Assembly (NCBI RefSeq): GCF_000241325.1
Contig: NZ_BAEI01000087.1
Location: 232,113 to 296,112, forward strand
Direction: 5' to 3'
DNA: 64,000 bases
Origin: Gordonia polyisoprenivorans NBRC 16320 = JCM 10675
GTDB lineage: Bacteria; Actinomycetota; Actinomycetes; Mycobacteriales; Mycobacteriaceae
In this document: one piece after another, positions 51,497 through 59,848 of the stretch
Layout of the letters: every line of letters starts with the position of its first letter
Numbering within the stretch: position 1 is the stretch's first letter
Position numbers and translations under genes: made by a program
The notes under the pieces: generated by a model
Told to the model about the DNA's origin: nothing
What the model saw: the letters and a program-made list of their open reading frames with translations, nothing else
Databases searched by the model: none

Positions 51497-53052
51497 GTGC
51501 CGAGGACACCGGAGCGCCCGTGCGGGCCCGGCATCGCTCCGAGGCCGATCCGCGGAGCCGTTGCACCCGGCCGACGCGTCCGGTCGCCGAGTTGCTCGTC
51601 GACGAGGACTATCGGCAGCAGGCCCTCTACGACGCGGTCGAACGGCTCCGCGACGCCGACGCCGACGCCTCGGCATCCACCGCGTTCTCCCGGCCACAGA
51701 AGTACGGCGGCCTGGCCCTGCTGCTCGTCATCGTCGTGTTGGTCGGCTTCTTCCCGATCCCGACGCTGGCAATGCTGATCGGCATCGCCACCGTCGCCTA
51801 CGTGGTCACGCTGATCGACCGGCTGGTCATCTTCCGACGCGGCCTGGTCAACGGGGCCATCGCCGTCTCCGACGAGCAGGCCCGCGCCCTGTCCGACGAC
51901 GACCTGCCGCCCTACACCGTGCTCGTGCCCGCCTATGGCGAACCCGAGGTCGTCGGCGACCTCATCAAGGCGGTCGAGTCGATCGAGTATCCGCAGGACA
52001 AGTTGCAGGTGCTCCTGCTGCTCGAGGAGGACGACGAACCGACCATCCGGGCCGCGCGTGCGATGGAGGACGAGGGCGGCGTGGTGACGGTGGTGCTCAC
52101 CCCACCGGCGCAGCCGCGCACCAAACCCAAGGCGTGCAACTACGGTCTGCACTTCGCCACCGGCGACATCGTCACCATCTTCGATGCCGAGGACAAACCC
52201 GATCCGCTCCAATTACGCAGGGCGGTTTGGGTTTTCCGAAACATCGGCGACGACTCGGTGGTGTGCGTGCAGGGCAAGCTCAGCTTTCACAACGCCACCG
52301 ACAACCTGTTGACCCGCTGGTTCACCGCCGACTACGGCATCTGGTTCGGGTTCCTGCTGCCCGGCATGATGGTCAGTCGCGCCCCGATCCCGTTGGGCGG
52401 CACGTCCAATCACTTCCTGCGCAACGTGCTCGACGACATCGGTGCGTGGGATCCGTTCAACGTCACCGAGGACGCCGACCTCGGCGTGCGCATCGCCGAC
52501 AGCGGATACCGCACCGCCGTGCTGGATTCGGTGACCCTCGAAGAGGCCAATGTCGATGCGATCAACTGGGTTCGGCAGAGATCGCGCTGGTACAAGGGTT
52601 ACATGCAGACGTGGCTGGTGCACATGCGTCACCCGATCACGTTGTGGCACATCCTCGGTCCGGTGGCGTGGGTCCGATTCACCTTCCTCATCGCGGGCAC
52701 CCCGCTCATCGCGTGCATGAACATGGTCTTCTGGTTGATCCTGATCATGTGGATCGCCGGCCAGCCACCCGTTGTCGCGCACCTGTTCTGGGGTCCGATC
52801 TACTATCTGTCGTTGCTCTCGCTGGTCTTCGGCAACGGCTCGGCGCTCTACATGAACCTGATGGCCATCCGCGAGGACGACCGCAGCGAACTGGTGGGTT
52901 CGGCACTGCTGGTCCCGGCGTACTGGATTCTGATGAGCATCGCCGCGATCAAGGGGATGTGGCAGATCCTGTTCAATCCGTCGTACTGGGAGAAGACGGT
53001 GCACGGGTTGGCTTCTGGCGGCGAGGAGACCGGTTCGGGTGGTGGCGCATGA
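51493..53052 (+). CDS. Processive family-2 glycosyltransferase (cellulose-synthase-like)
   Basis: A 519-residue membrane glycosyltransferase. Two N-terminal helices (about 75-115) precede the GT-A domain with TVLVPAYGEPE, the metal-binding DAEDKPD (Asp231-Asp234), TED (Asp327) as catalytic base and QRSRW (Gln362 to Trp366). The last motif marks processive enzymes such as cellulose, chitin and hyaluronan synthases. Four more helices follow (about 385-500). No PilZ domain is present. The start is TTG at 51493, overlapping the previous stop as TTGA. It should polymerise a sugar and pass the chain across the membrane; the sugar is unknown. Confidence 0.88.
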   Translation: MSAEDTGAPVRARHRSEADPRSRCTRPTRPVAELLVDEDYRQQALYDAVERLRDADADASASTAFSRPQKYGGLALLLVIVVLVGFFPIPTLAMLIGIATVAYVVTLIDRLVIFRRGLVNGAIAVSDEQARALSDDDLPPYTVLVPAYGEPEVVGDLIKAVESIEYPQDKLQVLLLLEEDDEPTIRAARAMEDEGGVVTVVLTPPAQPRTKPKACNYGLHFATGDIVTIFDAEDKPDPLQLRRAVWVFRNIGDDSVVCVQGKLSFHNATDNLLTRWFTADYGIWFGFLLPGMMVSRAPIPLGGTSNHFLRNVLDDIGAWDPFNVTEDADLGVRIADSGYRTAVLDSVTLEEANVDAINWVRQRSRWYKGYMQTWLVHMRHPITLWHILGPVAWVRFTFLIAGTPLIACMNMVFWLILIMWIAGQPPVVAHLFWGPIYYLSLLSLVFGNGSALYMNLMAIREDDRSELVGSALLVPAYWILMSIAAIKGMWQILFNPSYWEKTVHGLASGGEETGSGGGA

Positions 53053-54716
53053 CCCGAAATCGGGTGCTGGTGCTGTTCGTGGCGATGTTCGCGCTCTACT
53101 GCGGGGTGGGCCTGTACCTGGCGGTCGATGTGCACCTGTACTTCGGCGACGCACTCTCGCGGGTGCAGTCCGCACAGTCGGTGTTGTTCAGTCGCAGTCC
53201 GCATCTGGCGGCCATCGGATTCGTCTTCACGCCGCTGACGGCGATCGTGCAACTCCCGCTCACCGCACTGACCCCGTGGATTCCGCAGATGACCACCGAC
53301 GCGGTCTCGGCGGTGATCATGTCCTCGGCGTTCATGGCCGGATCGGTGATCCAGGTGTCCGGGGTCGCCCGCGACCGCGGCCTCGATCCGGTGGTGGCGA
53401 CGCTGGCGACCGCGTGTTACGCGCTGAACCCGATGATCGTGCTCTACGGCGCCAACGGCATGAGCGAGGCGCCCTACCTGTTCTGCCTCGCGTGGGCGGC
53501 GCGGCGGCTCATGCGATGGGTCGACACCGATGACGTCCACGAATTGGCGGTCGCCGGAATAGCATTGGCGTTGAGCTACCTCACTCGCTACGACGGTGGT
53601 GCGGCGGCGCTGGCGAGCACGATCGGGGTCGCCTGGGTCAGTTTCTTCCGCGCCGATCGCACCAAACGGGTCAGTCGTACCTTCCTCGACGCCGTGCTGG
53701 TGGCCGCGCCGTCCGGTGTGGCATTCATCGCATGGGCCTTCACCGGTTGGCTCATCACCGGAAATGCGTTCGCGCAGTTCTCCTCCGAATACGGCAACGC
53801 CGCCATCATCGAGCAATCCGGGGGCAGTGGCTCCAACGGTGCGGGTGAGGCGCTGCGATTCTCGATGACCGAGTTGGCGATCCTCGCGCCCCTGTTGCCG
53901 CTGCTGGCGGTGCTCGTCCTGGTCGTGCGAGCCCGGCACCGCCGTTTGTACGCGGTGTTGGTGCCGCTGGCCATGATCGGCGCGGTGCTCGCGTTCCAGG
54001 TCTACACCTACGCACGGGGTTCGACGTTCGGTTTCCTGCGGTTCTACATGACGGTGATCCTGCTCGCCGCACTGGTCTCGCTGTTGGCCGTGCCCGCACG
54101 ACGCCAGTCGCCGTATCGTCGGCAGGGTCCGCGCACCACTCTGGTGGCCCACTGGACCGGGGGACCGATCCGGCGATACGTGTTCTCCGGCACCATCGCG
54201 GTCCTGGTGATGCTGGTGTCGTTGCCCACCACGGCATTCGGGATGACCTCGCCGAAGTACGCGCCGCAGGAGTTCGCGCTGTCGTCGGTGGTGTGGCCGC
54301 GCCCGGATTCGGTCTCGCAGCGCCATCTCGACGAACGACGGATCGTGCGCAGCTTCTCCACCGAACGGACCCTCGCCCGCTACCTCGACTCACTCGACCT
54401 GCCCGACGGCAGCGTGCTCACCGACACCGTCTACGGATTCGCCGTCGTCGTGCAGTCGCGACGGCCCAAACAATTCGTGATCCCGTCCGACTCCGACTTC
54501 GTCGAGGTCCTCAACGACCCCAAATCCGCAGGGGTGCAATACATGCTGGCGGTACCCGCGTCCGGACGAGGCCTGTCCGACGCCCTCAATCAACGCTATC
54601 CGACGCTCTACGAGAACGGTGCGCAGATCGCCGTGCGGGTCCTCGACGTGCGCAACCAGGGGGCCGACCTGCCCGACTGGCGGGTGTACCGGGTGACCGG
54701 GAGTCGGTCGGGCTGA
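53049..54716 (+). CDS. GT-C-like membrane glycosyltransferase
   Basis: A 555-residue protein with about ten hydrophobic helices up to residue 400 and a soluble C-terminal domain (about 420-555). The first external loop has the acidic pattern HLYFGDALSRVQSAQ, where GT-C enzymes keep their catalytic Asp, and the region GANGMSEAPYLFCLAWAARRL resembles lipid-linked sugar transferases. It may use polyprenyl-phosphate sugars to decorate the polymer. ATG 53049 overlaps the GT2 stop (ATGA). An unbroken frame reaching back to 51255 is a high-GC artefact. It is the last gene of the four-gene transcript. Confidence 0.75.
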   Translation: MTRNRVLVLFVAMFALYCGVGLYLAVDVHLYFGDALSRVQSAQSVLFSRSPHLAAIGFVFTPLTAIVQLPLTALTPWIPQMTTDAVSAVIMSSAFMAGSVIQVSGVARDRGLDPVVATLATACYALNPMIVLYGANGMSEAPYLFCLAWAARRLMRWVDTDDVHELAVAGIALALSYLTRYDGGAAALASTIGVAWVSFFRADRTKRVSRTFLDAVLVAAPSGVAFIAWAFTGWLITGNAFAQFSSEYGNAAIIEQSGGSGSNGAGEALRFSMTELAILAPLLPLLAVLVLVVRARHRRLYAVLVPLAMIGAVLAFQVYTYARGSTFGFLRFYMTVILLAALVSLLAVPARRQSPYRRQGPRTTLVAHWTGGPIRRYVFSGTIAVLVMLVSLPTTAFGMTSPKYAPQEFALSSVVWPRPDSVSQRHLDERRIVRSFSTERTLARYLDSLDLPDGSVLTDTVYGFAVVVQSRRPKQFVIPSDSDFVEVLNDPKSAGVQYMLAVPASGRGLSDALNQRYPTLYENGAQIAVRVLDVRNQGADLPDWRVYRVTGSRSG

Positions 54717-54745
54717 GGGACACCGATCGAGCGACGTGGGGCGAC

Positions 54746-55873
54746 TCAGACGATCGCCTGGTCGACGACCCGCCACGCGGGGTCGTCGTAGCCGATGTCG
54801 TAGGTGCATTCGTCGGGGCGCGGATCGGGGACGAACGCCCACAGCAACACCCCGGCGACACCTTCTCGCCGGATGTCGGCGAGGCGGGTGCGTAGTTCGG
54901 CGGCGCGGGTCGAGATCGACAGGCACGAACCGGCCTTGATGCCGAGTTCGTTGACGACGATCGGCTTGCCGAGGCGGTCCGCCAACGCGATTCGCGCGCT
55001 TAGGTCGCTGCCCGCGGGTGGGATGCCCTCGTCGTTGCGATAGTCGTGGTAGTCGAGTACGTCGAGATGCGGAGACTGCGCGACGATGTCCATGTCGGTG
55101 CCGGTGGTGCCGCATTGGTCGCCGCCGGTGAAGCCGGCGAACATGGGGTGGCGCCGATCGATGTCGCGCAAGGCGGCCCCGGCGGCATCGAAGAAGTCGC
55201 GCAGAACCTGCGCCGCGCCGGGTTGGCAGGTGCGGTGTGCCAGGTCGCAACCGCCTGCGCCGCAGCTGCTGGTCTCCGGCTCACCGACGAGTTCCCAACC
55301 GGCGAGCGATGTTTCGCCGGCCCAGCGCTTCACCGCGATCGACATCCAGTCGGCGTAGGTCATCCCACCGACGGCGCGGGTGGTGCGCCATCCGTCGGTG
55401 TACCAGGACCGGTCCTTGAACACCCCGTCCTCGCAATCGCCCGACGAGCCGGTCAACACCGGCAGCACCATCTGGTGGTGCCGCTTGGCGGCTGCGAACA
55501 CGGCATCGAGCGGGCCGAAATCCAGTCCGCCGGTGTGTTTGTTGACCGCGAACATCGCATACAGGTTGAAGCGGGTGAGGGCGCGCGGCGGCAGTGCGCC
55601 GAAGTAGCGGTCCAGATCCACCTCGGCCCCGCACCCGGCGTTCACCGCCCAGTTGGTGCCGAGCTGATAGGCGTTGAATCCGGAAGGCCACCACGGCGTT
55701 CCGTCGAGGTGCAGACCGGTGGGGGTGGTGTCGACACGTCCGGCGAAATGTGTGGTCTCGGCACCGGATTCGGAACCCGGGTTGAGGTAGCTGCAGGCGT
55801 TGAGCCCGAACAGGACCACGGCCAGCACCAGGCTGATCACCGTGGTTCGTACGCGAGTGCGACCGTTCGGCAC
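54746..55873 (-). CDS. Clan-A glycoside hydrolase lipoprotein (GH5-like)
   Basis: A 375-residue exported lipoprotein with a lipobox ending GLNAC (Cys about 24) and a (beta/alpha)8 hydrolase domain. The acid/base is Glu198 in WELVGEPE and the nucleophile Glu309 in VVNELG, the usual clan-A spacing, after strands 4 and 7. Four Cys in SSCGAGGCDLAHRTC and others suggest disulfides outside the cell. It is convergent with the GT-C gene, 29 bp apart, and could trim the polymer made by the cluster, as BcsZ trims cellulose. The start is GTG at 55873; the frame is open to 55930. Confidence 0.82.
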   Translation of the reverse strand: MPNGRTRVRTTVISLVLAVVLFGLNACSYLNPGSESGAETTHFAGRVDTTPTGLHLDGTPWWPSGFNAYQLGTNWAVNAGCGAEVDLDRYFGALPPRALTRFNLYAMFAVNKHTGGLDFGPLDAVFAAAKRHHQMVLPVLTGSSGDCEDGVFKDRSWYTDGWRTTRAVGGMTYADWMSIAVKRWAGETSLAGWELVGEPETSSCGAGGCDLAHRTCQPGAAQVLRDFFDAAGAALRDIDRRHPMFAGFTGGDQCGTTGTDMDIVAQSPHLDVLDYHDYRNDEGIPPAGSDLSARIALADRLGKPIVVNELGIKAGSCLSISTRAAELRTRLADIRREGVAGVLLWAFVPDPRPDECTYDIGYDDPAWRVVDQAIV

Positions 55874-55909
55874 ACCGCGCAGCCTACTCCGGTGACTATT
55901 GTCGCGGAG

Positions 55910-56452
55910 GTGAGACGTCAACCGTGGCACCGAATACTCGCTTCCGTCGTCGGCGCCGTTGCCTGCGCCGTACTGCTCGTCGGCGTGGCCGGCTGCGGCG
56001 ACGAGTCGTCCTCTGCGACGGGTTCGGAGCCGAGCACGTCCCTGTCGCCATCGTCCCCGTCGCCGGATGCTTCCTCGCCCACCGCTTCGTCACCGTCGTC
56101 GTGGATCGAGCCGACGGCGTCCCCGACGACCGATCCGGTGCACCTGCCGCCGTACATCGATCACGTGCAGTGGGTGCAGACGCAGGTCGGGCCGAGCCTG
56201 CAGATCTATCCGACGCCCTCGGGTCGCAAGACGACCTCCGACAACGGCGCCGACGTCGCGTGGGCCGAGGTGCTCGCGCTGGCGCCCAACGCCGACACCC
56301 CGGGGATGCGCGCCCAGTTCGACTGCCACTGGACCTACGCGCGGATCGTCGCGCCCGACAAGCCGAGCTGGAACATCGAACCCGACCGCCCGGTGGTGTC
56401 GCAGCAGGAGATGATCAACACGATGTGCAACCCGGGCGGGCCGGAGGAGTGA
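55910..56452 (+). CDS. DUF2599-type lipoprotein
   Basis: A 180-residue lipoprotein. Signal peptide and lipobox ending VAGC (Cys about 24) are followed by a Ser/Pro/Thr-rich linker of about 45 residues and a C-terminal domain (about 85-178). That domain holds AWAEVLALAPNADTPGM, then FDCHWTYARI, the KPSWNIEPDRPVV segment and a final Cys in TMCNPGG; the two Cys may pair. This is the pattern of DUF2599, known only from actinobacteria and without assigned function. It is divergent from the glycosidase lipoprotein, 36 bp apart, so the two may be co-regulated. GTG 55910 was chosen; 55892 is an alternative. Confidence 0.78.
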   Translation: MRRQPWHRILASVVGAVACAVLLVGVAGCGDESSSATGSEPSTSLSPSSPSPDASSPTASSPSSWIEPTASPTTDPVHLPPYIDHVQWVQTQVGPSLQIYPTPSGRKTTSDNGADVAWAEVLALAPNADTPGMRAQFDCHWTYARIVAPDKPSWNIEPDRPVVSQQEMINTMCNPGGPEE

Positions 56453-56474
56453 CACCTCGGTGCCGGTGGTGGGG

Positions 56475-57362
56475 TCAGGTGCGGGTGGCGTGTGTCCGCC
56501 GGGAGCCGATCGCCCGGCACACGAGGTAGATCACGAACGAGATCGTGGTGACGAACACCGACACCGGTAGTTGCGGCGCCAACGAGAGCAGCAGTCCGCC
56601 GACCGCCGCGATCTCGGCGAACAGCACCGACAGCACCAGCACGACCGTCGGGTTGGCGCTCAGGCGCGCGGCGGCGGCGCCGGGGGTGATCATCAGCGAC
56701 ATCACCAGCAGCGCCCCGATGATCTGCACACCCTGCGCGGCGGCGAGGCCGACGAGGATCGCGAACACCACCGACAGCACCCGCATCGGCACGCCGCGCG
56801 CCTGCGCGACCCGGGGGTCCAGCGAGGCGAACAAGAGCGGACGGTAGATGACGGCGAGCACCACCAGCACCACGGCGGTGGTGATCGCGATGGCGGTCAT
56901 CCCGTGCACGCCGACACTGACGACCTGCCCGGTCAGCAGCGCGAACCCGGCACCGATGCGGCCGTAGAGCGCCAGGAACAGCACGCCCAATCCCAATCCG
57001 AAGGCCATCACGACGCCGATCACCGAATCGCGTTCGCGGGCACGATTTCCCATGAATCCGAAGACGGCGGCGGCGAGGACCGCGCCGATCACCCCGCCGA
57101 GATTGATGCTGACACCGGCGAGCAACGCGGCGGCGGCGCCGGTGACCGACAGTTCGCTGGCACCGTGGACCGCGAACGACATCTGCCGCGACACGATCAG
57201 TGGGGCGAGGACGCCGGAGAGTGCGCCGAGCAGCGCCAGCGCGATGAGCGCCTGCCAGACGAAGTCGTAGTGCAGCAGTCGCGCGGTCTCGGCGAAGTCC
57301 CAGAAGTCGCGGAGTTCGACGTCGGCGGCCACGACGGTACGGGCGGCCAGAACGGTACTCAC
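56475..57362 (-). CDS. Zinc/manganese ABC transporter permease
   Basis: A 295-residue ABC-3 family permease with eight to nine hydrophobic helices. The segment GASELSVTGAAAALLAGVSI and the later GALLVMSLMITPGAAAARLS are typical of ZnuB/MntB-type permeases that import zinc or manganese. Its start overlaps the ATPase stop by 4 bp. It is the last gene of a binding protein-ATPase-permease operon. Confidence 0.92.
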   Translation of the reverse strand: MSTVLAARTVVAADVELRDFWDFAETARLLHYDFVWQALIALALLGALSGVLAPLIVSRQMSFAVHGASELSVTGAAAALLAGVSINLGGVIGAVLAAAVFGFMGNRARERDSVIGVVMAFGLGLGVLFLALYGRIGAGFALLTGQVVSVGVHGMTAIAITTAVVLVVLAVIYRPLLFASLDPRVAQARGVPMRVLSVVFAILVGLAAAQGVQIIGALLVMSLMITPGAAAARLSANPTVVLVLSVLFAEIAAVGGLLLSLAPQLPVSVFVTTISFVIYLVCRAIGSRRTHATRT

Positions 57363-58186
57363 AGGCCCGGATGCTCCTCGTCGGCGTGGCAGTGTGCGAT
57401 GCCCTCTTCGCCGCCGACGACGAGGAGGCGGCCGTTGACGCGCACCACCTCGACGTGACTGCCGTAGAGCGCCGAGAGTGTCGCCGTCGTCATCACCTTC
57501 TCCGGCGGCCCCGCGAGGAACTGGCCGCCGACGAGGTAGAGCACCCGGTCCACATACGGCATCACCGGGTTGATCTCGTGCGTCACCAGGACCACTGCGG
57601 TGTGCGCGGTGCGCCGGCGACGGTCGATGAGTTCGACGACGCGTTCCTGGCTGGCCGGGTCGAGGCTGGCCAGCGGCTCGTCGCAGAGCAGCAGCTGCGG
57701 ATCGGTGGTCAGTGCCTGCGCCACCCGCAATCGTTGCTGTTCACCGCCGGAGAGCAGCCCGACCGGGGCATCGGCGTAGGCGGTCGCACCGACCTCGGCG
57801 AGTGCGGCGTCGACGATGCGTCGGCGTTCGCGTCGCCCGCGCAGACCGACACCCCACCGCGCCCCGTCGACGCCGAATCCGACCAGGTCGCGGGCACGCA
57901 GGGCCATGGTGTCGGCGTCGTCGGCGTGCTGCTGCGGGATGTAGCCGACGGCGTCGGTGACGTCGAGGTCACCGGCGCTCAACGGGTACTGGCCGAGCAG
58001 GGTGCGCAGGAACGACGTCTTGCCCGAACCGTTCGGACCGAGGACGGCGACGAACTCGCCGGCCTCGATCGTCAGGTTCAGGTCGTCCCAGAGCACCCGC
58101 TCGCCGAAGGCGAGCCGCGCGTGGCGAAACGAGGCGACCGGGATCGGCGTTGCGGGGCTCGGGGTGGCGGGGATCGGGCTGGTCAT
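57359..58186 (-). CDS. Zinc/manganese ABC transporter ATPase
   Basis: A 275-residue ATPase of the ZnuC/MntA type. Walker A is GPNGSGKTSF, the Q-loop is YIPQQHADD, the signature is LLSGGEQQRLRVAQAL, the Walker B is LLLCDEPLASLD and the switch His is in VTHEINPV. A His/Glu-rich end (CHADEEHPGL) could bind metal. The start overlaps the stop of the binding-protein gene by one base. Confidence 0.93.
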   Translation of the reverse strand: MTSPIPATPSPATPIPVASFRHARLAFGERVLWDDLNLTIEAGEFVAVLGPNGSGKTSFLRTLLGQYPLSAGDLDVTDAVGYIPQQHADDADTMALRARDLVGFGVDGARWGVGLRGRRERRRIVDAALAEVGATAYADAPVGLLSGGEQQRLRVAQALTTDPQLLLCDEPLASLDPASQERVVELIDRRRRTAHTAVVLVTHEINPVMPYVDRVLYLVGGQFLAGPPEKVMTTATLSALYGSHVEVVRVNGRLLVVGGEEGIAHCHADEEHPGL

Positions 58187-59130
58187 CAGGCTCCGGACGA
58201 GTTCAACGCATTCGCGAGGGCCTCGACCTGACCGCGCTGCCAGACGACGTAATCGCTGACACCGTCGGGCAGCGTTTCGGTGAACTTCACGACCGGTACT
58301 TTCGCACCTTGGGCGACGGTGAGCAACGCCTCGGTCACCGTGTCGACGGCCTGGGTGTTGTAGATGAAGGCCTTCACGGTGCGGGAGGTGAGCAGGTCCT
58401 GTAGGGCGGCGCGGTCGGCGGCCGAGGGTGACTGACCCTCCTCGACGGCTGCGGTGAAGCCGGCGGGGGAGACGTCGGAGAGTCCGGCCTCGGTGAGCAG
58501 GTAGCCGGCCAGCGGTTCGGTCTGGGCGACCTTGGTCCCGTTGTGGGCGGCCTTGATCTGGCTCACCTGATTGCGGACGGCGGCGAGTTCGGTGTTGAAG
58601 CGCAGGGCATTGGTGCGGTAGGTCTCGGCGTGAGCGGAGTCCTTGGCGGCCAACGCCTCACCGAGCTTGGTGGCGACCTGTCCGACGACGGCCAGGTTGT
58701 AGAAGACGTGCTCGTTGACCTCGTGCGAGTGACCCTCGTCGGTGCCGGTCTCTTCGGTGGACTCCTCGTGACCGCCCTCCATGATGTCGAAGGCGTTGAT
58801 CACCGTGCCGGAACTGTTCTTGGCGGCCTGCTCCATGTACTCGTCGTAGTGGCCACCGTTCATGAGGATCACCGAGGCGTCGGCGACCTTCGCGGTGTCC
58901 GACGCCGACGGCTCGAACTCGTGCGGGTCGTCGGCGCTGTTGGTGAACAGCGCGGTGACCTCGGCGTCGTTTCCGGCCACCGCGGAGGCCACCGAACCCC
59001 ACACGTTGGTCGAGGTGACCACGGTCGGTTTGCCGCCACTCGACGAGCCGCCGCCGTCGTCCGAACAGCCCGACAGGACCAGGGCCGCGGCGGTCAGCAG
59101 ACCTGCGGAGGCGACCAATGCACGCTTCAT
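58186..59130 (-). CDS. Zinc/manganese ABC transporter binding lipoprotein
   Basis: A 314-residue cluster A-I binding protein anchored by lipobox LVLSGC (Cys about 22). Metal ligands probably include the His in DDPHEFEPS, the His in HVFYNLAVVG and an acidic residue near the C-terminus. A His/Glu/Asp-rich loop (GGHEESTEETGTDEGHSHE, about 125-143) is the mark of zinc binders such as ZnuA. The start has a GAAGGGTG ribosome binding site. A TACACT -10 and two palindromes lie upstream. Confidence 0.92.
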   Translation of the reverse strand: MKRALVASAGLLTAAALVLSGCSDDGGGSSSGGKPTVVTSTNVWGSVASAVAGNDAEVTALFTNSADDPHEFEPSASDTAKVADASVILMNGGHYDEYMEQAAKNSSGTVINAFDIMEGGHEESTEETGTDEGHSHEVNEHVFYNLAVVGQVATKLGEALAAKDSAHAETYRTNALRFNTELAAVRNQVSQIKAAHNGTKVAQTEPLAGYLLTEAGLSDVSPAGFTAAVEEGQSPSAADRAALQDLLTSRTVKAFIYNTQAVDTVTEALLTVAQGAKVPVVKFTETLPDGVSDYVVWQRGQVEALANALNSSGA

Positions 59131-59150
59131 GGAGTAGCACCCTTCGCGAA

Positions 59151-59163
59151 AACGACAATCGTT
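59151..59163. promoter_or_regulatory. Palindrome at the metal importer transcription start
   Basis: AACGA-CAA-TCGTT, perfect 5-3-5 palindrome, a few bases downstream of the expected start of transcription. It is placed for a repressor such as a Zur or MntR-like protein, though it is not the usual Zur box sequence. Confidence 0.45.
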
Positions 59164-59172
59164 ACCGAATGC

Positions 59173-59178
59173 AGTGTA
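59173..59178 (-). promoter_or_regulatory. -10 box of the metal importer operon
   Basis: TACACT on the minus strand, about 43 bp before the start codon. No good -35 is seen. Confidence 0.45.
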
Positions 59179-59187
59179 GGGGACGGC

Positions 59188-59203
59188 ATTCGTCGCGACG
59201 AAT
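59188..59203. promoter_or_regulatory. 16-bp perfect palindrome upstream of the metal importer
   Basis: ATTCGTCGCGACGAAT overlaps the -35 region of the metal importer promoter. It is a candidate operator. Confidence 0.5.
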
Positions 59204-59230
59204 CGGCGCCCGTTCGCCGGTGGGTGCGGT

Positions 59231-59848
59231 TTACGCGGGAGGGTGCGAAGGAAGGACGACCGGCACGACGAAGCGGGTGAGCAGGTCGCGTTCGGTGTCG
59301 GCGTCGGGCGCGGGGGCGGCCAGCAGGGAGACCATCACCCGCACCAGCCAGCCGGCTCGATCGGAGAGGTCGGTGTCGGGGAGTTCGTTGTCACCGAGTT
59401 CGTTGTCACCGAGTTCGGGTGCCAGCCGGGCGAGGATGCCGGTGGCCAGGGCGTCGATCGCCGGCGAGAGCAGCGCCAGCTGGGTCGACGTGCCGGCCAT
59501 CTCGGCGTCGAACCATGCCGACAGAGCCGGGTTCCGGCGCACCCCGGACAGTGCGGTCTCGATCGCGGCGACCAGCCGATCGGCCGGTGTGCCGACCGCG
59601 CCGATGCGTTCGGCGACGTCGGTGCCGATGATCGTCGCCGTGCGCTCGACGTAGGCGGCCAGCAGGCGGTCGCGACCGGGGAAGTGGCGGTAGAGGGTGG
59701 CGCGCGAGCAGCCCACCGCGTCGGCCACGTCGCGCATGGTCACCGAGGCCACCCCGCGGGCGACGAACAGCGACTCGGCGGTGTCGAGGATGCGCGTGGC
59801 CGCCAGGTCGGCGCGGTCGGCGGCCAGCCAGTCGGTGGGCGAGGTCAT
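59231..59848 (-). CDS. TetR-family regulator
   Basis: A 205-residue repressor. The N-terminal HTH (ILDTAESLFVARGVASVTMRDVADAVGCSRATLYRHFPGRD in one block, about residues 19-60) is clear; the C-terminal ligand domain is variable. A 15-bp tandem duplication near 59390 gives ELGDN twice, in an acidic loop. It overlaps the P450 stop by 4 bp, so both are made from one mRNA and the regulator probably controls the P450 promoter and itself. The ligand is unknown. Confidence 0.88.
   Translation of the reverse strand: MTSPTDWLAADRADLAATRILDTAESLFVARGVASVTMRDVADAVGCSRATLYRHFPGRDRLLAAYVERTATIIGTDVAERIGAVGTPADRLVAAIETALSGVRRNPALSAWFDAEMAGTSTQLALLSPAIDALATGILARLAPELGDNELGDNELPDTDLSDRAGWLVRVMVSLLAAPAPDADTERDLLTRFVVPVVLPSHPPA

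Noticed and set aside
51255..54716. A single open frame of 1153 codons on the plus strand.
   Set aside because: Its first part overlaps the GT2 gene in another frame and has no family features; only the part from ATG 53049 encodes the GT-C-like protein. High-GC shadow.
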